Part shown: positions 25,197 through 36,555 of the stretch, in pieces
How the letters are laid out: each line of letters opens with the position of its first letter
How positions within the stretch are numbered: the stretch's first letter is position 1
Source of the DNA: Salinicola lusitanus
GTDB lineage: Bacteria > Pseudomonadota > Gammaproteobacteria > Pseudomonadales > Halomonadaceae
Direction of reading: 5' to 3'
DNA: 37,283 bases
Assembly: GCF_003206045.1 (NCBI RefSeq)
Contig: NZ_PZJM01000013.1
Span: 195,493-232,775 of the forward strand
Made by a program: the position numbers and the translations under genes
The notes under the pieces: generated by a model
The model's input: only the letters and a program-made list of their open reading frames with translations
What the model was told of the DNA's origin: nothing
The model's database searches: none

Positions 25197-25204
<8 letters not shown>
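24005..25204 (-). CDS. atoB: Acetyl-CoA C-acetyltransferase (thiolase)
   Basis: The 399-residue thiolase has the acyl-binding nucleophile C94 in KVCGSGLKA, the catalytic histidine in [15 protein letters not shown], and the final CIGGGQGVA with the acid/base cysteine. It would cleave acetoacetyl-CoA from the SCOT reaction into two acetyl-CoA, or run in reverse in polymer synthesis. It is the last gene of the scoA-scoB-atoB operon; its ATG overlaps the scoB stop by 8 bases. Length and motifs are those of biosynthetic-type (type II) thiolases. It could equally be named phaA-like; the neighbours favour ketone-body use. Confidence 0.92.
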
Positions 25205-25844
<640 letters not shown>

Positions 25845-25845
25845 C

Positions 25846-26592
25846 TCAGTTTCCCTCCCTGAGCGTGCGTTTCTCGATGCGTTTTTCCGGGGTCGGGTTA
25901 TGCACGATGCGGTGCACGAAAATGCCCGGCAGGTGGATATCGTCAGGGTCGAGGGCGCCGGTCTCGACGATCTCCTCCACCTCGGCGACACAGATCCTGC
26001 CGGCCATGGCGGCCAGCGGATTGAAGTTGCGCGCGGTCTTGTTGAAGCGCAGGTTGCCAGCCTTGTCGGCGACCTGGGCCTTGACCAGCGCCACGTCGAC
26101 CGGCAGGCCGCGCTCCATGACGTAATGCTCGCCGTCGAACTCGCGAACTTCCTTGCCTTCGGCGATCTTGGTGCCGTAGCCGGTCTTGGTGAAGAAGGCA
26201 GCGATGCCGGCGCCACCTGCGCGCAGCCGCTCGGCCAGGGTGCCCTGGGGGCAGAACTCCAGTTCGAGTTCGCCGGAGAGATACTGGCGCTCGAACTCCT
26301 TGTTCTCGCCCACGTAGGAGGAGAGCATCTTGCGGATCTGGCGCGACTCGAGCAGCAGCCCGAGGCCGAAGCCGTCGACGCCGGCATTGTTGCTGGCCAC
26401 CGTCAGATTCTTCTTGCCGGTGTCGCGCAGGGCCGCGATCAGCGATTCGGGGATGCCGCACAGGCCGAAGCCGCCGACGGCCAGGGTCATGCCATCCTCG
26501 ATCAGGCCATCGAGGGCGGCCTGGGCGCTGTCGAAGCATTTTCCGCTGCGCGTCCCGGCGGGGCGCGTCTGGGTAGTGGCGTGCTGGGTCAT
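25846..26592 (-). CDS. scoA: Succinyl-CoA:3-ketoacid CoA-transferase, alpha subunit
   Basis: The 248-residue subunit has the CoA-transferase glycine-rich motif [13 protein letters not shown] and [16 protein letters not shown], and the KNFNP-like [22 protein letters not shown] segment, typical of ScoA/AtoD-type alpha subunits. It pairs with ScoB. It is the first gene of the operon, and a sigma-70-like promoter can be placed about 55 bases upstream on the minus strand. It is divergent from the LysR regulator gene, which makes that protein a likely regulator of this operon. Confidence 0.93.
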   Translation of the reverse strand: MTQHATTQTRPAGTRSGKCFDSAQAALDGLIEDGMTLAVGGFGLCGIPESLIAALRDTGKKNLTVASNNAGVDGFGLGLLLESRQIRKMLSSYVGENKEFERQYLSGELELEFCPQGTLAERLRAGGAGIAAFFTKTGYGTKIAEGKEVREFDGEHYVMERGLPVDVALVKAQVADKAGNLRFNKTARNFNPLAAMAGRICVAEVEEIVETGALDPDDIHLPGIFVHRIVHNPTPEKRIEKRTLREGN

Positions 26593-26646
26593 GGCGAGCC
26601 TCGGTTGTTATGTCCTGGATAGACTATGACCGCTCGCCGCGCTGTA

Positions 26647-26676
26647 ATTAAATTTATTTTCGCCGATAATTGTCGA
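26647..26676 (-). promoter_or_regulatory. Probable sigma-70 promoter of scoA-scoB-atoB
   Basis: On the minus strand, TCGACA (5 of 6 matches to the -35 consensus) at 26676-26671 is followed after 18 bases by TTTAAT (5 of 6 matches to the -10 consensus) at 26652-26647. This lies in the AT-rich intergenic region between scoA and the divergent LysR gene, where a LysR-family regulator would bind. I see no clear T-N11-A dyad. Confidence 0.5.
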
Positions 26677-26702
26677 GTTTTTCTCATTAATTGGGCGTTT
26701 TG

Positions 26703-27599
26703 ATGACCATCAAGCAACTCCGCGCCTTCCTTGCCGTGGCGCAGACATTGAGTTTCGCGCAGGCCTGCGAGCGCCTGCACGTGACCCAGTCGGCGCTGAG
26801 TCTGGCGGTGAAGTCGCTGGAGTCACAGCTCGGCGGGGCGCTGTTCTCGCGTACCACTCGCCAGGTGCGGCTCACCCCCGAGGGCGAGGCGCTGCTGCCG
26901 GTGGCGCGTCGGCTGCTGGCCGAGTGGGATGACGCCGAGGATGCCATGAGGCGGCGTTTTCATCTGCAGCAGGGGCATCTGGCGATTGCCGCCATGCCAT
27001 CCTTTGCCTCCAACTGCCTGCCGCCACTGATCGCGGATTTTCGCCAGCGCTACCCGCGCATCAGCGTCACCATTCACGATGTGATCAACGAGCAGGTGGT
27101 GGAGATGGTGCTGGCCCAGCGCGTGGAGTTCGGGATCGCCTTCGAGCCGCCACGCCAGCCGGCGCTGTCATTCACCCCGCTCCATCACGATCGCTTCGTG
27201 GCGGCGGTGCCGCCGACGTCGCCGCTCGCCGCGCAGGCGTCGACGATCTGGGCGGCGCTGCTGGCCTACCCGTTCATCACCCTGCAGCGGCCATCCCAGG
27301 TGAGGGTGATGCTGGAGCGGCAGCTGTCGCGGCACGGCATGACGCTACCGGTGGAGTTGGAGAGCCATCAATTGGCCACGGTCGGCCAACTGGTCGGCAA
27401 GGGCTTGGGCGTGAGCGCGGTGCCGGCCCTGTGCCGGGCCCAGATGGAGGCGCTGGGGGTGCGCTGTCTGGCGCTTTCCGAGCCGGCGATCGAGCGGCCG
27501 GTCGGCATCGTGAAGCGTGCCGACCAGCAGCTCTCCTCGACCGCGAGCGCTTTTCACGCCCTGATGGAGGATTCAGCTCGGGAGATCGTTGAGGTCTGA
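26703..27599 (+). CDS. LysR-family transcriptional regulator, divergent from sco operon
   Basis: The 298-residue product has an N-terminal winged helix-turn-helix (LRAFLAVAQTLSFAQACERLHVTQSALSLAVKSLESQLGG...FSRTTR, about residues 6-55) and a C-terminal periplasmic-binding-like inducer domain. The start is taken as the ATG at 26703; a TTG at 26691 is in frame but adds nothing recognisable, and no strong ribosome-binding site is present. LysR regulators often control the operon they face, so it probably regulates scoA-scoB-atoB in response to 3-hydroxybutyrate or acetoacetate. Its 3' end overlaps the end of the convergent sugar-kinase gene by 27 bases. Confidence 0.9.
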   Translation: MTIKQLRAFLAVAQTLSFAQACERLHVTQSALSLAVKSLESQLGGALFSRTTRQVRLTPEGEALLPVARRLLAEWDDAEDAMRRRFHLQQGHLAIAAMPSFASNCLPPLIADFRQRYPRISVTIHDVINEQVVEMVLAQRVEFGIAFEPPRQPALSFTPLHHDRFVAAVPPTSPLAAQASTIWAALLAYPFITLQRPSQVRVMLERQLSRHGMTLPVELESHQLATVGQLVGKGLGVSAVPALCRAQMEALGVRCLALSEPAIERPVGIVKRADQQLSSTASAFHALMEDSAREIVEV

Positions 27600-28541
27600 G
27601 GTGCCCGGTAGCGAGACGAACGCGCCGGGTCGCGTCGCCGCGAAGGCGCCGCAGCGACAGGCGAAGGTCAGGGCCTCGTTCAGCTTGGCGTCGTCGGCCA
27701 GCCAGTCGCCAAGGGTCTCGCAGGCCACTCCGGCGCGGGACAGGGACGCCAGCAGGCCGCCGATGAAGGCGTCGCCGGCGGCGGTGGTGTCGACCGCCTG
27801 GACGTTGGGCGGCACCGCCTGAAGCTGACGATCCGCCAGATGGGCGCTCACCGGCCCCGGGCCGTCGGTGATCACGATCAGTCGGGCGCCCTTGGCCAGT
27901 CTGGCACTGATCCACTCCTCGGCACTGCGATCGCCGCGAAGCGCATCCAGCTCTTCGGTGGAGAGCTTGATCAGATGGGCCCGTTCGAGCAACTGCTCGA
28001 CCAGAGCGATATCGACATTGCCCTGGGGCCACAGCATCGCGCGCAGATTGACATCGACGCTGATCAGGCAGCCGCCACGGCGGGCGATGCTGGCGAGGTC
28101 GAGGGTGGTGCGGGCGATGGCGGCATCGGTCAGGCTGTTGCTGCACAGATGGACCAGGGCCGGTTCGGTGAAGATGCCGGGCGGCAGGTGTTCCCGGCGA
28201 TAAAGCAGGTCGGCGGCGGGAGGGCGGTAGAAATCGAACTGGCGCTCTCCCTGGCGATCGCGGGAGACGAAGGCCAAGGCGGTGCGGGCTTCACGGGTTC
28301 GCACCACGTGCTGGGTGTCGACCCCGTAGCGGGTCAGTTCGTCGACCAGGAAGTCGCCGAAACGGTCGTCACCGATCATGCCCAGGAAGAGGCTGGGAAT
28401 GCCCTGGCGGGCACAGGCCACGGCGGCATTGGCCGGCGCACCGCCGGCATAGGGCGTGAAGGTCTCGGGGCCGCTGTCGTCGCCCAGACGGCTGGACAAC
28501 ATGTCGACGAGGGCTTCGCCGAACGCGATGATGGGGGTCAT
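27573..28541 (-). CDS. PfkB-family carbohydrate kinase (fructokinase-like)
   Basis: The 322-residue kinase has the first PfkB signature (YAGGAPANAAVACARQG near residues 31-47) and the second, DTTAAGDAFIGG, with D257 as the catalytic base. Its substrate set (fructose, ribose or 2-keto-3-deoxygluconate) cannot be settled by sequence alone; overall similarity and length favour fructokinase. It lies 63 bases after the aldo/keto reductase at the end of the edd-glk group, on the same strand, so it may feed fructose as fructose 6-phosphate into the same pathway. The gene is convergent with the LysR gene and their ends overlap. Confidence 0.85.
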   Translation of the reverse strand: MTPIIAFGEALVDMLSSRLGDDSGPETFTPYAGGAPANAAVACARQGIPSLFLGMIGDDRFGDFLVDELTRYGVDTQHVVRTREARTALAFVSRDRQGERQFDFYRPPAADLLYRREHLPPGIFTEPALVHLCSNSLTDAAIARTTLDLASIARRGGCLISVDVNLRAMLWPQGNVDIALVEQLLERAHLIKLSTEELDALRGDRSAEEWISARLAKGARLIVITDGPGPVSAHLADRQLQAVPPNVQAVDTTAAGDAFIGGLLASLSRAGVACETLGDWLADDAKLNEALTFACRCGAFAATRPGAFVSLPGTSDLNDLPS

Positions 28542-28604
28542 GGGTTACCGACTCTCTTGTCTAACGGGAATCTAGGATGCGGGCGTTGCACACATCGAAC
28601 GTCA

Positions 28605-29480
28605 TCACGGCACTCGGTGACTGCGTGCTTCCTCGAGCAGCGCGAACCACGTCGGGCGATCGAGTTCGAGATTACCGCTCAGCAGCAAATTGTCGATACG
28701 CCTTTCATTCAACGTTCCGGTCACCGGCACCGGCTTGCCGGGCAGCCGCCGCAGCCAGGCGAGCGCCAGTCCCGCCGTGGTCGAATTGAGCTGCTCCGCA
28801 AGGCGCGAGAGCGCGGTACCGAGAACGTCCTCGAAGACCGAGCCGCCGCCCAGCGGTGACCAGGCCATGGGTGCCAGCCCGTCGGCCAGAATGGCGTCGT
28901 AGAAGCCGTCGAACAGGGCATCCGGATGCGCCAGCGAGAGCTCGAGCTGGTGGACGCCGAGCCGGTTGTGCATGGCGGCCTGCAGACGACGCCACTGCTC
29001 CGGGAGGAAGTTGGAGACACCCACGGCACCGACCTTGCCGGCCGCGATGGCGTCGTCCAGAGCTCGGGCCGTGGCCTCGGTGTCCATCAGCGGATCGGGG
29101 CGGTGGAGCAGGAAGTGATCGAGTCGGTCGACACCGAGCCGCGAGAGCGAGCCATCGATGACCTGGGTGAGATGGCGTTCGGAGGTGTCGTAATGCTTGA
29201 CCCCGAACGGCGAGGTGTCGCGATGCGGCAGGATGATATTGCCCTTGGTCACCACCCGCACCCTGGACTTGAGCGATGGTCGACGGGCCAGCGCCTCGCC
29301 GAAGCGCTGCTCGCCCAGGTGGTTGCCGTAGCTGTCGGCATGATCGAACCAGTGCAGGCCCTGGTCCACCCGGGCCTCCAGCCAGTCGGCGAACTTCTCG
29401 ACATCGTCGAATTCGGGCCGCTCGTGGAGACGCATCATGCCCAGGATGAAGGGCGAGTCGAAAACCAGGTCGTCACTCAC
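28605..29480 (-). CDS. Aldo/keto reductase (YdhF-like)
   Basis: This 291-residue enzyme has the full catalytic tetrad of the aldo/keto reductase superfamily: D46 and Y51 in WFDHADSYG, K79 in VTKGN and H126 in LLHRPDP. It should use NAD(P)H to reduce an aldehyde or ketone in the cytoplasm. The substrate is unknown; relatives such as YdhF are poorly characterised. The start is a GTG at 29480 with GGAGG 10 bases upstream, and it overlaps the mutarotase stop (GTGA), which supports operon membership. Its position in a glucose-catabolism operon suggests a sugar-derived carbonyl substrate. Confidence 0.9.
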   Translation of the reverse strand: MSDDLVFDSPFILGMMRLHERPEFDDVEKFADWLEARVDQGLHWFDHADSYGNHLGEQRFGEALARRPSLKSRVRVVTKGNIILPHRDTSPFGVKHYDTSERHLTQVIDGSLSRLGVDRLDHFLLHRPDPLMDTEATARALDDAIAAGKVGAVGVSNFLPEQWRRLQAAMHNRLGVHQLELSLAHPDALFDGFYDAILADGLAPMAWSPLGGGSVFEDVLGTALSRLAEQLNSTTAGLALAWLRRLPGKPVPVTGTLNERRIDNLLLSGNLELDRPTWFALLEEARSHRVP

Positions 29481-30385
29481 GCCGAGGTCGCCTCCCGCGC
29501 GATCGTGGTGGAGAGCAGATGCTGACCGTCCGGCACCAGCCAGACCGGGTCGACCCGGGTACAGGCGGCCTCGACGCAGAGGAACCGCATTCCGGCCGCG
29601 GCCGGGGTGTCGCCGGGCAGGTCATCGCCCGGATGCCAGACCACGGTGGAATCGCTGCCCTGCTTGGTGATCGCGAGTCGGCGCTGTCCGTCATCGAGGA
29701 TCACCGGGCGATTCGACTGGTAGATGCGGTCGAGCGAACCGCGAATACCGAGTTCGCCCTGCTGGTGGTGCTCGGCGAAGTGTTCGAGCTTGTCCAGATA
29801 GCGTGCGCCGGCCAGCCCCTCGACACGGCACCGGTGGGTGTCGGCGACGGCGAAGTACGTATGCAGCGCGCCCGTCAGCTTGACCGGGGCGGTGCCGGTG
29901 TGGCGCGTCATCAGTTCGACGCTCAGGCGCTGGTCGTTGGCATGCACCACGGCACTGGGAACGAGCTGGTCGTGCAGTCGCTCCTCGGGGGAGAGATGGA
30001 TCTCGACGCCGCTACCGGAGACGCTGTCGTCGACGGCATCGACCCGCCACGCCGCCGTGCGGGCAGGGCCATGCATGGGCCCCTTGCCATCGGGCGACTC
30101 GTCGGCGAACCACGGCCAGCAGAGCGGAATCCCGCCGCGGATGGCACCGGGCATGGGTTGCGGTGTCGGCGTGACCCACAGCCAGCCACCCTCCGTGCCG
30201 GGTGCCGGTGGGGCACCTGCGGCTTCGGGGCCGAAAGGTAGAAAGTGGAGCACCTGGGCGCCCTGCAGCGAGATCGCCAGTTCGCCCCAGTCGGCGTTGA
30301 TCAGCAACAGGCGCCGGCCTTGCCACTCGGCTTCCCGCTGACCGTCGGTCGCGTCGACCAACTGCCGCAGCGTATCGGGAATCAT
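29477..30385 (-). CDS. Hexose-6-phosphate mutarotase (YeaD-type aldose 1-epimerase)
   Basis: The 302-residue product belongs to the aldose 1-epimerase fold. Recognisable family segments are GGIPLCWPWFADESPDGKGPMHGPART, with the conserved MHG histidine, ALHTYFAVADTHRC with a second conserved histidine, and GLAGARYLDKL. YeaD-type enzymes interconvert alpha and beta anomers of glucose 6-phosphate, which speeds the supply of the beta anomer used by Zwf. A GAGGAGGTGAC sequence precedes the ATG at 30385, which overlaps the glk stop (ATGA). The upstream extension of the frame is a shadow of glk. Confidence 0.88.
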   Translation of the reverse strand: MIPDTLRQLVDATDGQREAEWQGRRLLLINADWGELAISLQGAQVLHFLPFGPEAAGAPPAPGTEGGWLWVTPTPQPMPGAIRGGIPLCWPWFADESPDGKGPMHGPARTAAWRVDAVDDSVSGSGVEIHLSPEERLHDQLVPSAVVHANDQRLSVELMTRHTGTAPVKLTGALHTYFAVADTHRCRVEGLAGARYLDKLEHFAEHHQQGELGIRGSLDRIYQSNRPVILDDGQRRLAITKQGSDSTVVWHPGDDLPGDTPAAAGMRFLCVEAACTRVDPVWLVPDGQHLLSTTIAREATSA

Positions 30386-31337
30386 GTCACCTCCTCGTTG
30401 TGCAGGGCTTCCGCCGCCCCCAGCAGCCCGGTCCAGGGCGCGGTCACTACCCAAGTGGGAATGCCGGCATTGTAGGCGCTCAGGCGGCCCTTGTCGGCAA
30501 AGGCGCGGCGGAAATCGCTGCGCGGCAGCCATTCGACGAGGCGTGGCGTGATGCCGCCACAGAGGTAGACGCCGCCCAGAGCACCGAGGGTGAGGGCGGC
30601 ATCGCCGGCGCAGGAGCCGAGGATCTTGATGAAGCGCAGCAGCGCCTCGCGGGCGACGCGGTCGCCGGCCCGCGCCGCGCCGGTCACTTCCGCCGGGGTG
30701 TTGTAGCTGGCGGTGACGTTGAGCAGGGCAGCGTGGGCCAGATAGAGATCGAGCAGGCCCTGGCCGCAAAGCAGGCGTTCGATCGAGACGCGTCCGTAGC
30801 GGGCGCGGAAGTAGTCGAGCAACTGCCGCTCACGCTGGTCGGTGGGGGCGAAGGTGGCGTGACCTCCCTCCGTGGTGAGCGGAATCCAGTGGCGCTGGCT
30901 GGGGATCAGCCCGGCCACGCCGAGTCCGGTTCCGGGACCGATGACCAGGCGGGGGCGGCGGGCCTCGGCCTCGCCGTCACCGATCTTGACCAGATCCTTG
31001 GCGTCGATGTGGGGGATGCCCAGCGCCTGGGCGGTGAAGTCGTTGATGACCTTGAAGTTCGACAACCCCAGTTCGTGAGCGACCGCCTTCTTGGAGAAGG
31101 CCCAGTCGTTGTTGGTCATCTTGACCCAGTCCTCGTGGACCGGGCAGGCGAAGGCCAGACACGCCTCGCGGGGCGCTTCGGCACCGACCTGCTCGAGATA
31201 GGCCCGTATGGCTTCGACCAGTCCGGCGTAGCGTGCGCAGGGCAGCGTCTCGATCGATTGAAGCTCGACGCTGCCGGGCATGACCAGCGCAAAGCGCGCG
31301 TTGGTCCCGCCAATGTCGCCGATCAGGGCGGGTGTCG

Positions 31338-31341
<4 letters not shown>
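30382..31341 (-). CDS. glk: Glucokinase
   Basis: The 319-residue enzyme phosphorylates glucose with ATP to glucose 6-phosphate. It has the phosphate-binding [12 protein letters not shown] (residues 8-19), NNDW, the catalytic base D101 in [20 protein letters not shown] and EGGHATFAP. This is the bacterial hexokinase-like (Glk) family rather than the ROK family. The ATG overlaps the edd stop (ATGA) and the 3' end overlaps the mutarotase start. It is second in the edd-glk-mutarotase operon. Confidence 0.94.
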
Positions 31342-33188
<1,847 letters not shown>

Positions 33189-33216
33189 GGGATGCCTCAT
33201 CGAGCTGTCAGGTTTA

Positions 33217-33234
33217 TTTGGTAAACTTACCAAA
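33217..33234. promoter_or_regulatory. Palindromic operator upstream of edd
   Basis: TTTGGTAAACTTACCAAA has two perfect 8-base arms around a 2-base centre and begins 29 bases before the edd start. It lies in the 280-base edd/gap spacer. Its GTAA-N2-TTAC core differs from the GTAA-N5-TTAC core seen at zwf, so the binding protein may be HexR with altered spacing or a different regulator such as a GntR-family protein. Confidence 0.6.
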
Positions 33235-33468
33235 AAATACCCCTTATGTTCGCGAATGCGCCTTTGGTATTAGCCTTTTGGGGTAATATTTTTTCATGCG
33301 ACGATGTTCTAGACTACGTACTAGGCTATTCACAACTGCGCGGCGATCTAATCCTTTCGTTCGACCGATGCCGCGCCTGGGTAGTGCGCAGGCGCGTCAC
33401 CCGGCCGACTCAACGTTTCGATTACGCCAGCTTCAGCGTTTCAGTCACGCCATCAAGAGGAGAGCACC

Positions 33469-34470
33469 ATGACATTGCGTGTCGCCATCAACGGATTTGG
33501 CCGCATTGGCCGTAACGTACTCCGAGCCATGTACGAAAACGGTTATCGGGATCGGATCGAAGTCGTCGCCATCAACGATCTCGGCGATCCGGCGCTCAAC
33601 GCTCATCTGCTACGCCATGACAGTGTTCATGGCCGCTTCGGGTTCGATGTCTCCCACGACAGCGATACCCTCAGCGTAGACGGGGATAGCATTCGCATCC
33701 TTTCCGAGCGCGATCCGTCCCAGCTTCCGTGGAAGTCGTTGAACGTCGACCTGGTGATGGAGTGCACCGGGCTGTTCACCAGTCGCGACGCCGCTGCCAA
33801 GCACATCGAGGCGGGCGCGGGGCGGGTGCTGATTTCCGCGCCCAGCGGCGATGCCGATGCGACCATCGTGTTCGGTGTCAACGAGGGGACGCTGAAGGCC
33901 GAGCATCGGGTGGTCTCCAACGCCTCGTGCACCACCAACTGCCTGGCGCCGGTGGCACAGGCGCTGCAGGATACCGTCGGTATCGAGAATGGTCTGATGA
34001 CCACGGTCCATGCCTATACCAACGACCAGAATCTCTCCGACGTCTATCACAAGGATCCGTATCGCGCTCGTAGCGCTACGCAGTCGATGATCCCGACCAA
34101 GACCGGGGCGGCGGCCGCCGTCGGGCTGGTCCTGCCGGAATTGAACGGTAAGCTCGACGGCCTCGCGGTGCGCGTGCCGGTGATCAATGTGTCGCTGGTC
34201 GACCTGACTTTCACCGCCGGGCGCGACACCTCCAAGGAGGAGATCAACGAGATCGTCACCAAGGCGGCGGCCAGCTCGCCGGTACTGGCAGTCAACTCGC
34301 AGCCGCTGGTCTCCATCGACTTCAACCACGATCCCAACTCGTCCACTTTCGATGCCAATCACACGCGCGTGAATGGTCGTCTGGTCAAGGTCATGGCCTG
34401 GTATGACAACGAGTGGGGTTTCTCCAATCGCATGTTGGATACGGCGCTGGCGATGCAGGCGGCAAGCTGA
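33469..34470 (+). CDS. gap: Glyceraldehyde-3-phosphate dehydrogenase, type I
   Basis: The 333-residue enzyme oxidises glyceraldehyde 3-phosphate to 1,3-bisphosphoglycerate. It has the N-terminal cofactor motif [14 protein letters not shown], an Asp (INDLGD, D37) typical of NAD preference, the nucleophile C154 in SNASCTTNC, and H181 in VHAYTNDQ. The ribosome-binding site is GAGGAGAG just before the ATG. It is divergent from edd across a region with a strong palindrome, in the arrangement seen for HexR-controlled gap genes. A strong terminator follows 92 bases after the stop. Confidence 0.97.
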   Translation: MTLRVAINGFGRIGRNVLRAMYENGYRDRIEVVAINDLGDPALNAHLLRHDSVHGRFGFDVSHDSDTLSVDGDSIRILSERDPSQLPWKSLNVDLVMECTGLFTSRDAAAKHIEAGAGRVLISAPSGDADATIVFGVNEGTLKAEHRVVSNASCTTNCLAPVAQALQDTVGIENGLMTTVHAYTNDQNLSDVYHKDPYRARSATQSMIPTKTGAAAAVGLVLPELNGKLDGLAVRVPVINVSLVDLTFTAGRDTSKEEINEIVTKAAASSPVLAVNSQPLVSIDFNHDPNSSTFDANHTRVNGRLVKVMAWYDNEWGFSNRMLDTALAMQAAS

Positions 34471-34562
34471 CAGATGTGGCGGGTAGTGGAGAGGTCGGGT
34501 TCCCGGGGGATCGAACCTGTGTAGTTCCGGGAATGTAGTAGCTCGGCCTTGGCCACGATGAC

Positions 34563-34601
34563 GACGAGGGGCGGCAGAATTCTGCCGCCCCTCGTCTTTT
34601 T
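34563..34601 (+). terminator. Rho-independent terminator of gap
   Basis: A perfect inverted repeat of 34 bases runs from 34563 to 34596 (17-base arms, centre GAATTC) and is followed at once by five T residues. In folded RNA it makes a stem of about 15 bp with a tight loop. This is a textbook intrinsic terminator for the plus-strand gap transcript; the T-run is on the plus strand only. Confidence 0.88.
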
Positions 34602-34809
34602 GTATGGCATATCTTTCGGCACCGGCAGGCTCGGCCGGTCGCTTAAGGACGAAGTGCTACCTATTTCGTACTCAAGTCGTTCGATTCAGCGTCGATAGAA
34701 GGCTGTATGCTGCGCATCATGTTGATGATCTTGGACTTACCCACCCTTCGCTTCTAGTGTGAGTCTGAAGATATTCACCTTTTCACCCAGCACCGAGGTT
34801 GGCGGCGTC

Positions 34810-35136
34810 ATGCAGGACACCATCATCAACGCACATCGCCTGATTGGCGAAACGATACAAGAGCCCGGAGAGCCGCGCCGCGGAAGAATCGTTGGCGTCG
34901 ACCAGTCGCGCGCCGTGCCGGTGATTTTCGTGATCTGGCAGGAACAGTCAGGGATACAACGTTTCGAATTGACCCGCGATGAGCTGAGCCAGCTCGTCAG
35001 TGCCTGCCTGCGTCGCCAATCGGGTCGGCCGAGCAGGCCCGAGGCCGATACCCGTGATGACAGGGGGTGGACATCCGATGAGAGCGCCACCTTCGACTCT
35101 CACGCTTCCTCTCGACGTCGCGTTGGTTCCCGCTAG
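34810..35136 (+). CDS. Small protein of unknown function
   Basis: I do not recognise this product of about 108 residues. The first 70 residues look structured (MQDTIINAHRLIGETIQEPG, VIFVIWQEQSGIQRFELTRDE), with alternating strands and helices. The last 40 are charged and low in hydrophobic residues, probably disordered. No signal peptide or membrane segment is seen. I chose the ATG at 34810, with GAGGTTGG about 7 bases upstream; a GTG at 34759 is in frame but has no ribosome-binding site. It lies after the gap terminator and ends 48-63 bases before the GGDEF gene, so they may be co-transcribed. Confidence 0.5.
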   Translation: MQDTIINAHRLIGETIQEPGEPRRGRIVGVDQSRAVPVIFVIWQEQSGIQRFELTRDELSQLVSACLRRQSGRPSRPEADTRDDRGWTSDESATFDSHASSRRRVGSR

Positions 35137-35199
35137 CGCTATCGCGTATACCACCCAGCCGCACGGAAACGTCTCTGCGGCTCAATGAGGCCGGAGTGC

Positions 35200-36504
35200 A
35201 TGGACCCAGTGGATGCCTTCGTGCATGACGACGGAAGTCCGGACGCGGAAACGCAGAATTGGCTACAGATGTTGCCGGGCACGGTCTATGTCACCGACTC
35301 GGCCTGGTGGTTGGGTGAGCTACGCTTTGTCGGCGACTCCATCGCCACCTTGAGTCATCGGCCGGTGGAAGACCATCGTTCTCGTCCGGAGCTGTGGCTG
35401 GCGCAAATTCCAGAGCCCGAGCGGTTGGCGGTGCTGAAACAGCTTCAGCAGGCGCTGACACTGGGAAGTCCGGCAATACGCCTTTCCTACGTCATCGAGC
35501 GGTCGGATGGCTCTCGCTGCACGATCGACGACAGCATCAACATCCAGCGTGACGCGAGTGGCGTGGTCGTCACCCTGGTCGGCCTGCTGCAGCCACGAGT
35601 CGCCGCTGTGGCTGGGCACGATGGCCCATCGCTGCCGTCTCTCCTCGATCACTGCGGTGACGTGCTCATGGCACTCGACGAGGACCTCGATTGCCACCAT
35701 GCCGCTGGTGACACCCAGGGGGCGCTTGGCGTGGCCAGCGAGTCGTTGCTCTCATCGTCGTTATTCGCATTGATGGCTCCCGAGGATGGCTCCCGCATCC
35801 GCCGCCTGCTGGTCGAGATGGCCGCCAGCGCGAGCTCTTCGCTCGTGGAGTTGCGGCTGAGGCATAGGGACGGTGACTATCGCTGGTTCGAGATTCACTT
35901 TTCGCCTTACCCGCTGCCGCTGACCCCGGCATCCGAGCCCTCGGCCATGCCGGGTTGGGTCGCCGTTGCCAGGAACATTACCCAGCGACGGCAGCAGTCG
36001 TTGCAGTGGGATGCCTATACCGCGACCGACGAGCTCACCTCTGCGCTCAATCGGGAGCCGTTCATGGGATTGTTGCGACACGCGCTCTCCAACGGGGAGG
36101 TCGGGGCCCGGTTCACGCTGATCGTGTTCGATGTCGATCGCTTCGAGGATATCAATCAGGCGTGGGGAAGAGAGGGCGGGGATCTCGTCCTCAGTTGCAT
36201 CGGCGAGATGTGTCGGGCGATGTTGAGAGAGCGATTCAGCTTCGGCCGGCTCGGGGAGGATACCTTTGCGCTGTTGATGAGCGGCAAGTCCCTGCAGGAG
36301 ACGGCCACCATCGCGGAGAGGTTGCGGGGCCGTTTCGCCTCGACCCGGGTGGAGTTCCATGGCCATTGGCTGTCGTTCTCGGTTAGTCTTGGTGTCGCCG
36401 GGCGACGCGATGGCGAGTCCGCGGAAATCATGTTGGCGCGCGCCGAGGCGGGCATGCGCGATGCCAAGAAGCGCGGCCGGGATCGCGTCCAGCAGGCGCC
36501 ATGA
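35200..36504 (+). CDS. PAS and degenerate GGDEF domain signalling protein
   Basis: The product of about 434 residues has two PAS-like regions (about residues 20-130 and 145-265; the second ends in a PAC-type RHRDGDYRWFEIHFSPY...VARNITQRRQ). A C-terminal diguanylate cyclase domain follows (about 275-430). The domain keeps FDVDRFEDIN with the first metal aspartate, but the signature GGDEF is replaced by GEDTF (352-356), so cyclic-di-GMP synthesis is doubtful. It may act as a GTP or c-di-GMP binding sensor. There is no membrane segment. The start is ATG 35200 (GAGG 9 bases upstream) or ATG 35185. It follows the small unknown gene. Confidence 0.85.
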   Translation: MDPVDAFVHDDGSPDAETQNWLQMLPGTVYVTDSAWWLGELRFVGDSIATLSHRPVEDHRSRPELWLAQIPEPERLAVLKQLQQALTLGSPAIRLSYVIERSDGSRCTIDDSINIQRDASGVVVTLVGLLQPRVAAVAGHDGPSLPSLLDHCGDVLMALDEDLDCHHAAGDTQGALGVASESLLSSSLFALMAPEDGSRIRRLLVEMAASASSSLVELRLRHRDGDYRWFEIHFSPYPLPLTPASEPSAMPGWVAVARNITQRRQQSLQWDAYTATDELTSALNREPFMGLLRHALSNGEVGARFTLIVFDVDRFEDINQAWGREGGDLVLSCIGEMCRAMLRERFSFGRLGEDTFALLMSGKSLQETATIAERLRGRFASTRVEFHGHWLSFSVSLGVAGRRDGESAEIMLARAEAGMRDAKKRGRDRVQQAP

Positions 36505-36555
36505 GAGGAGCCGGCCACGCCAGGCGCCAAGCCAGTCATAAGAAGGAGAGAGAGG

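Noticed and set aside
34490-34530. tRNA-like T-arm sequence (GGTTCGATCC on the minus strand) after gap
   Set aside because: The bases on either side do not form a T-stem and no matching acceptor or anticodon arm exists nearby, so it is chance resemblance.
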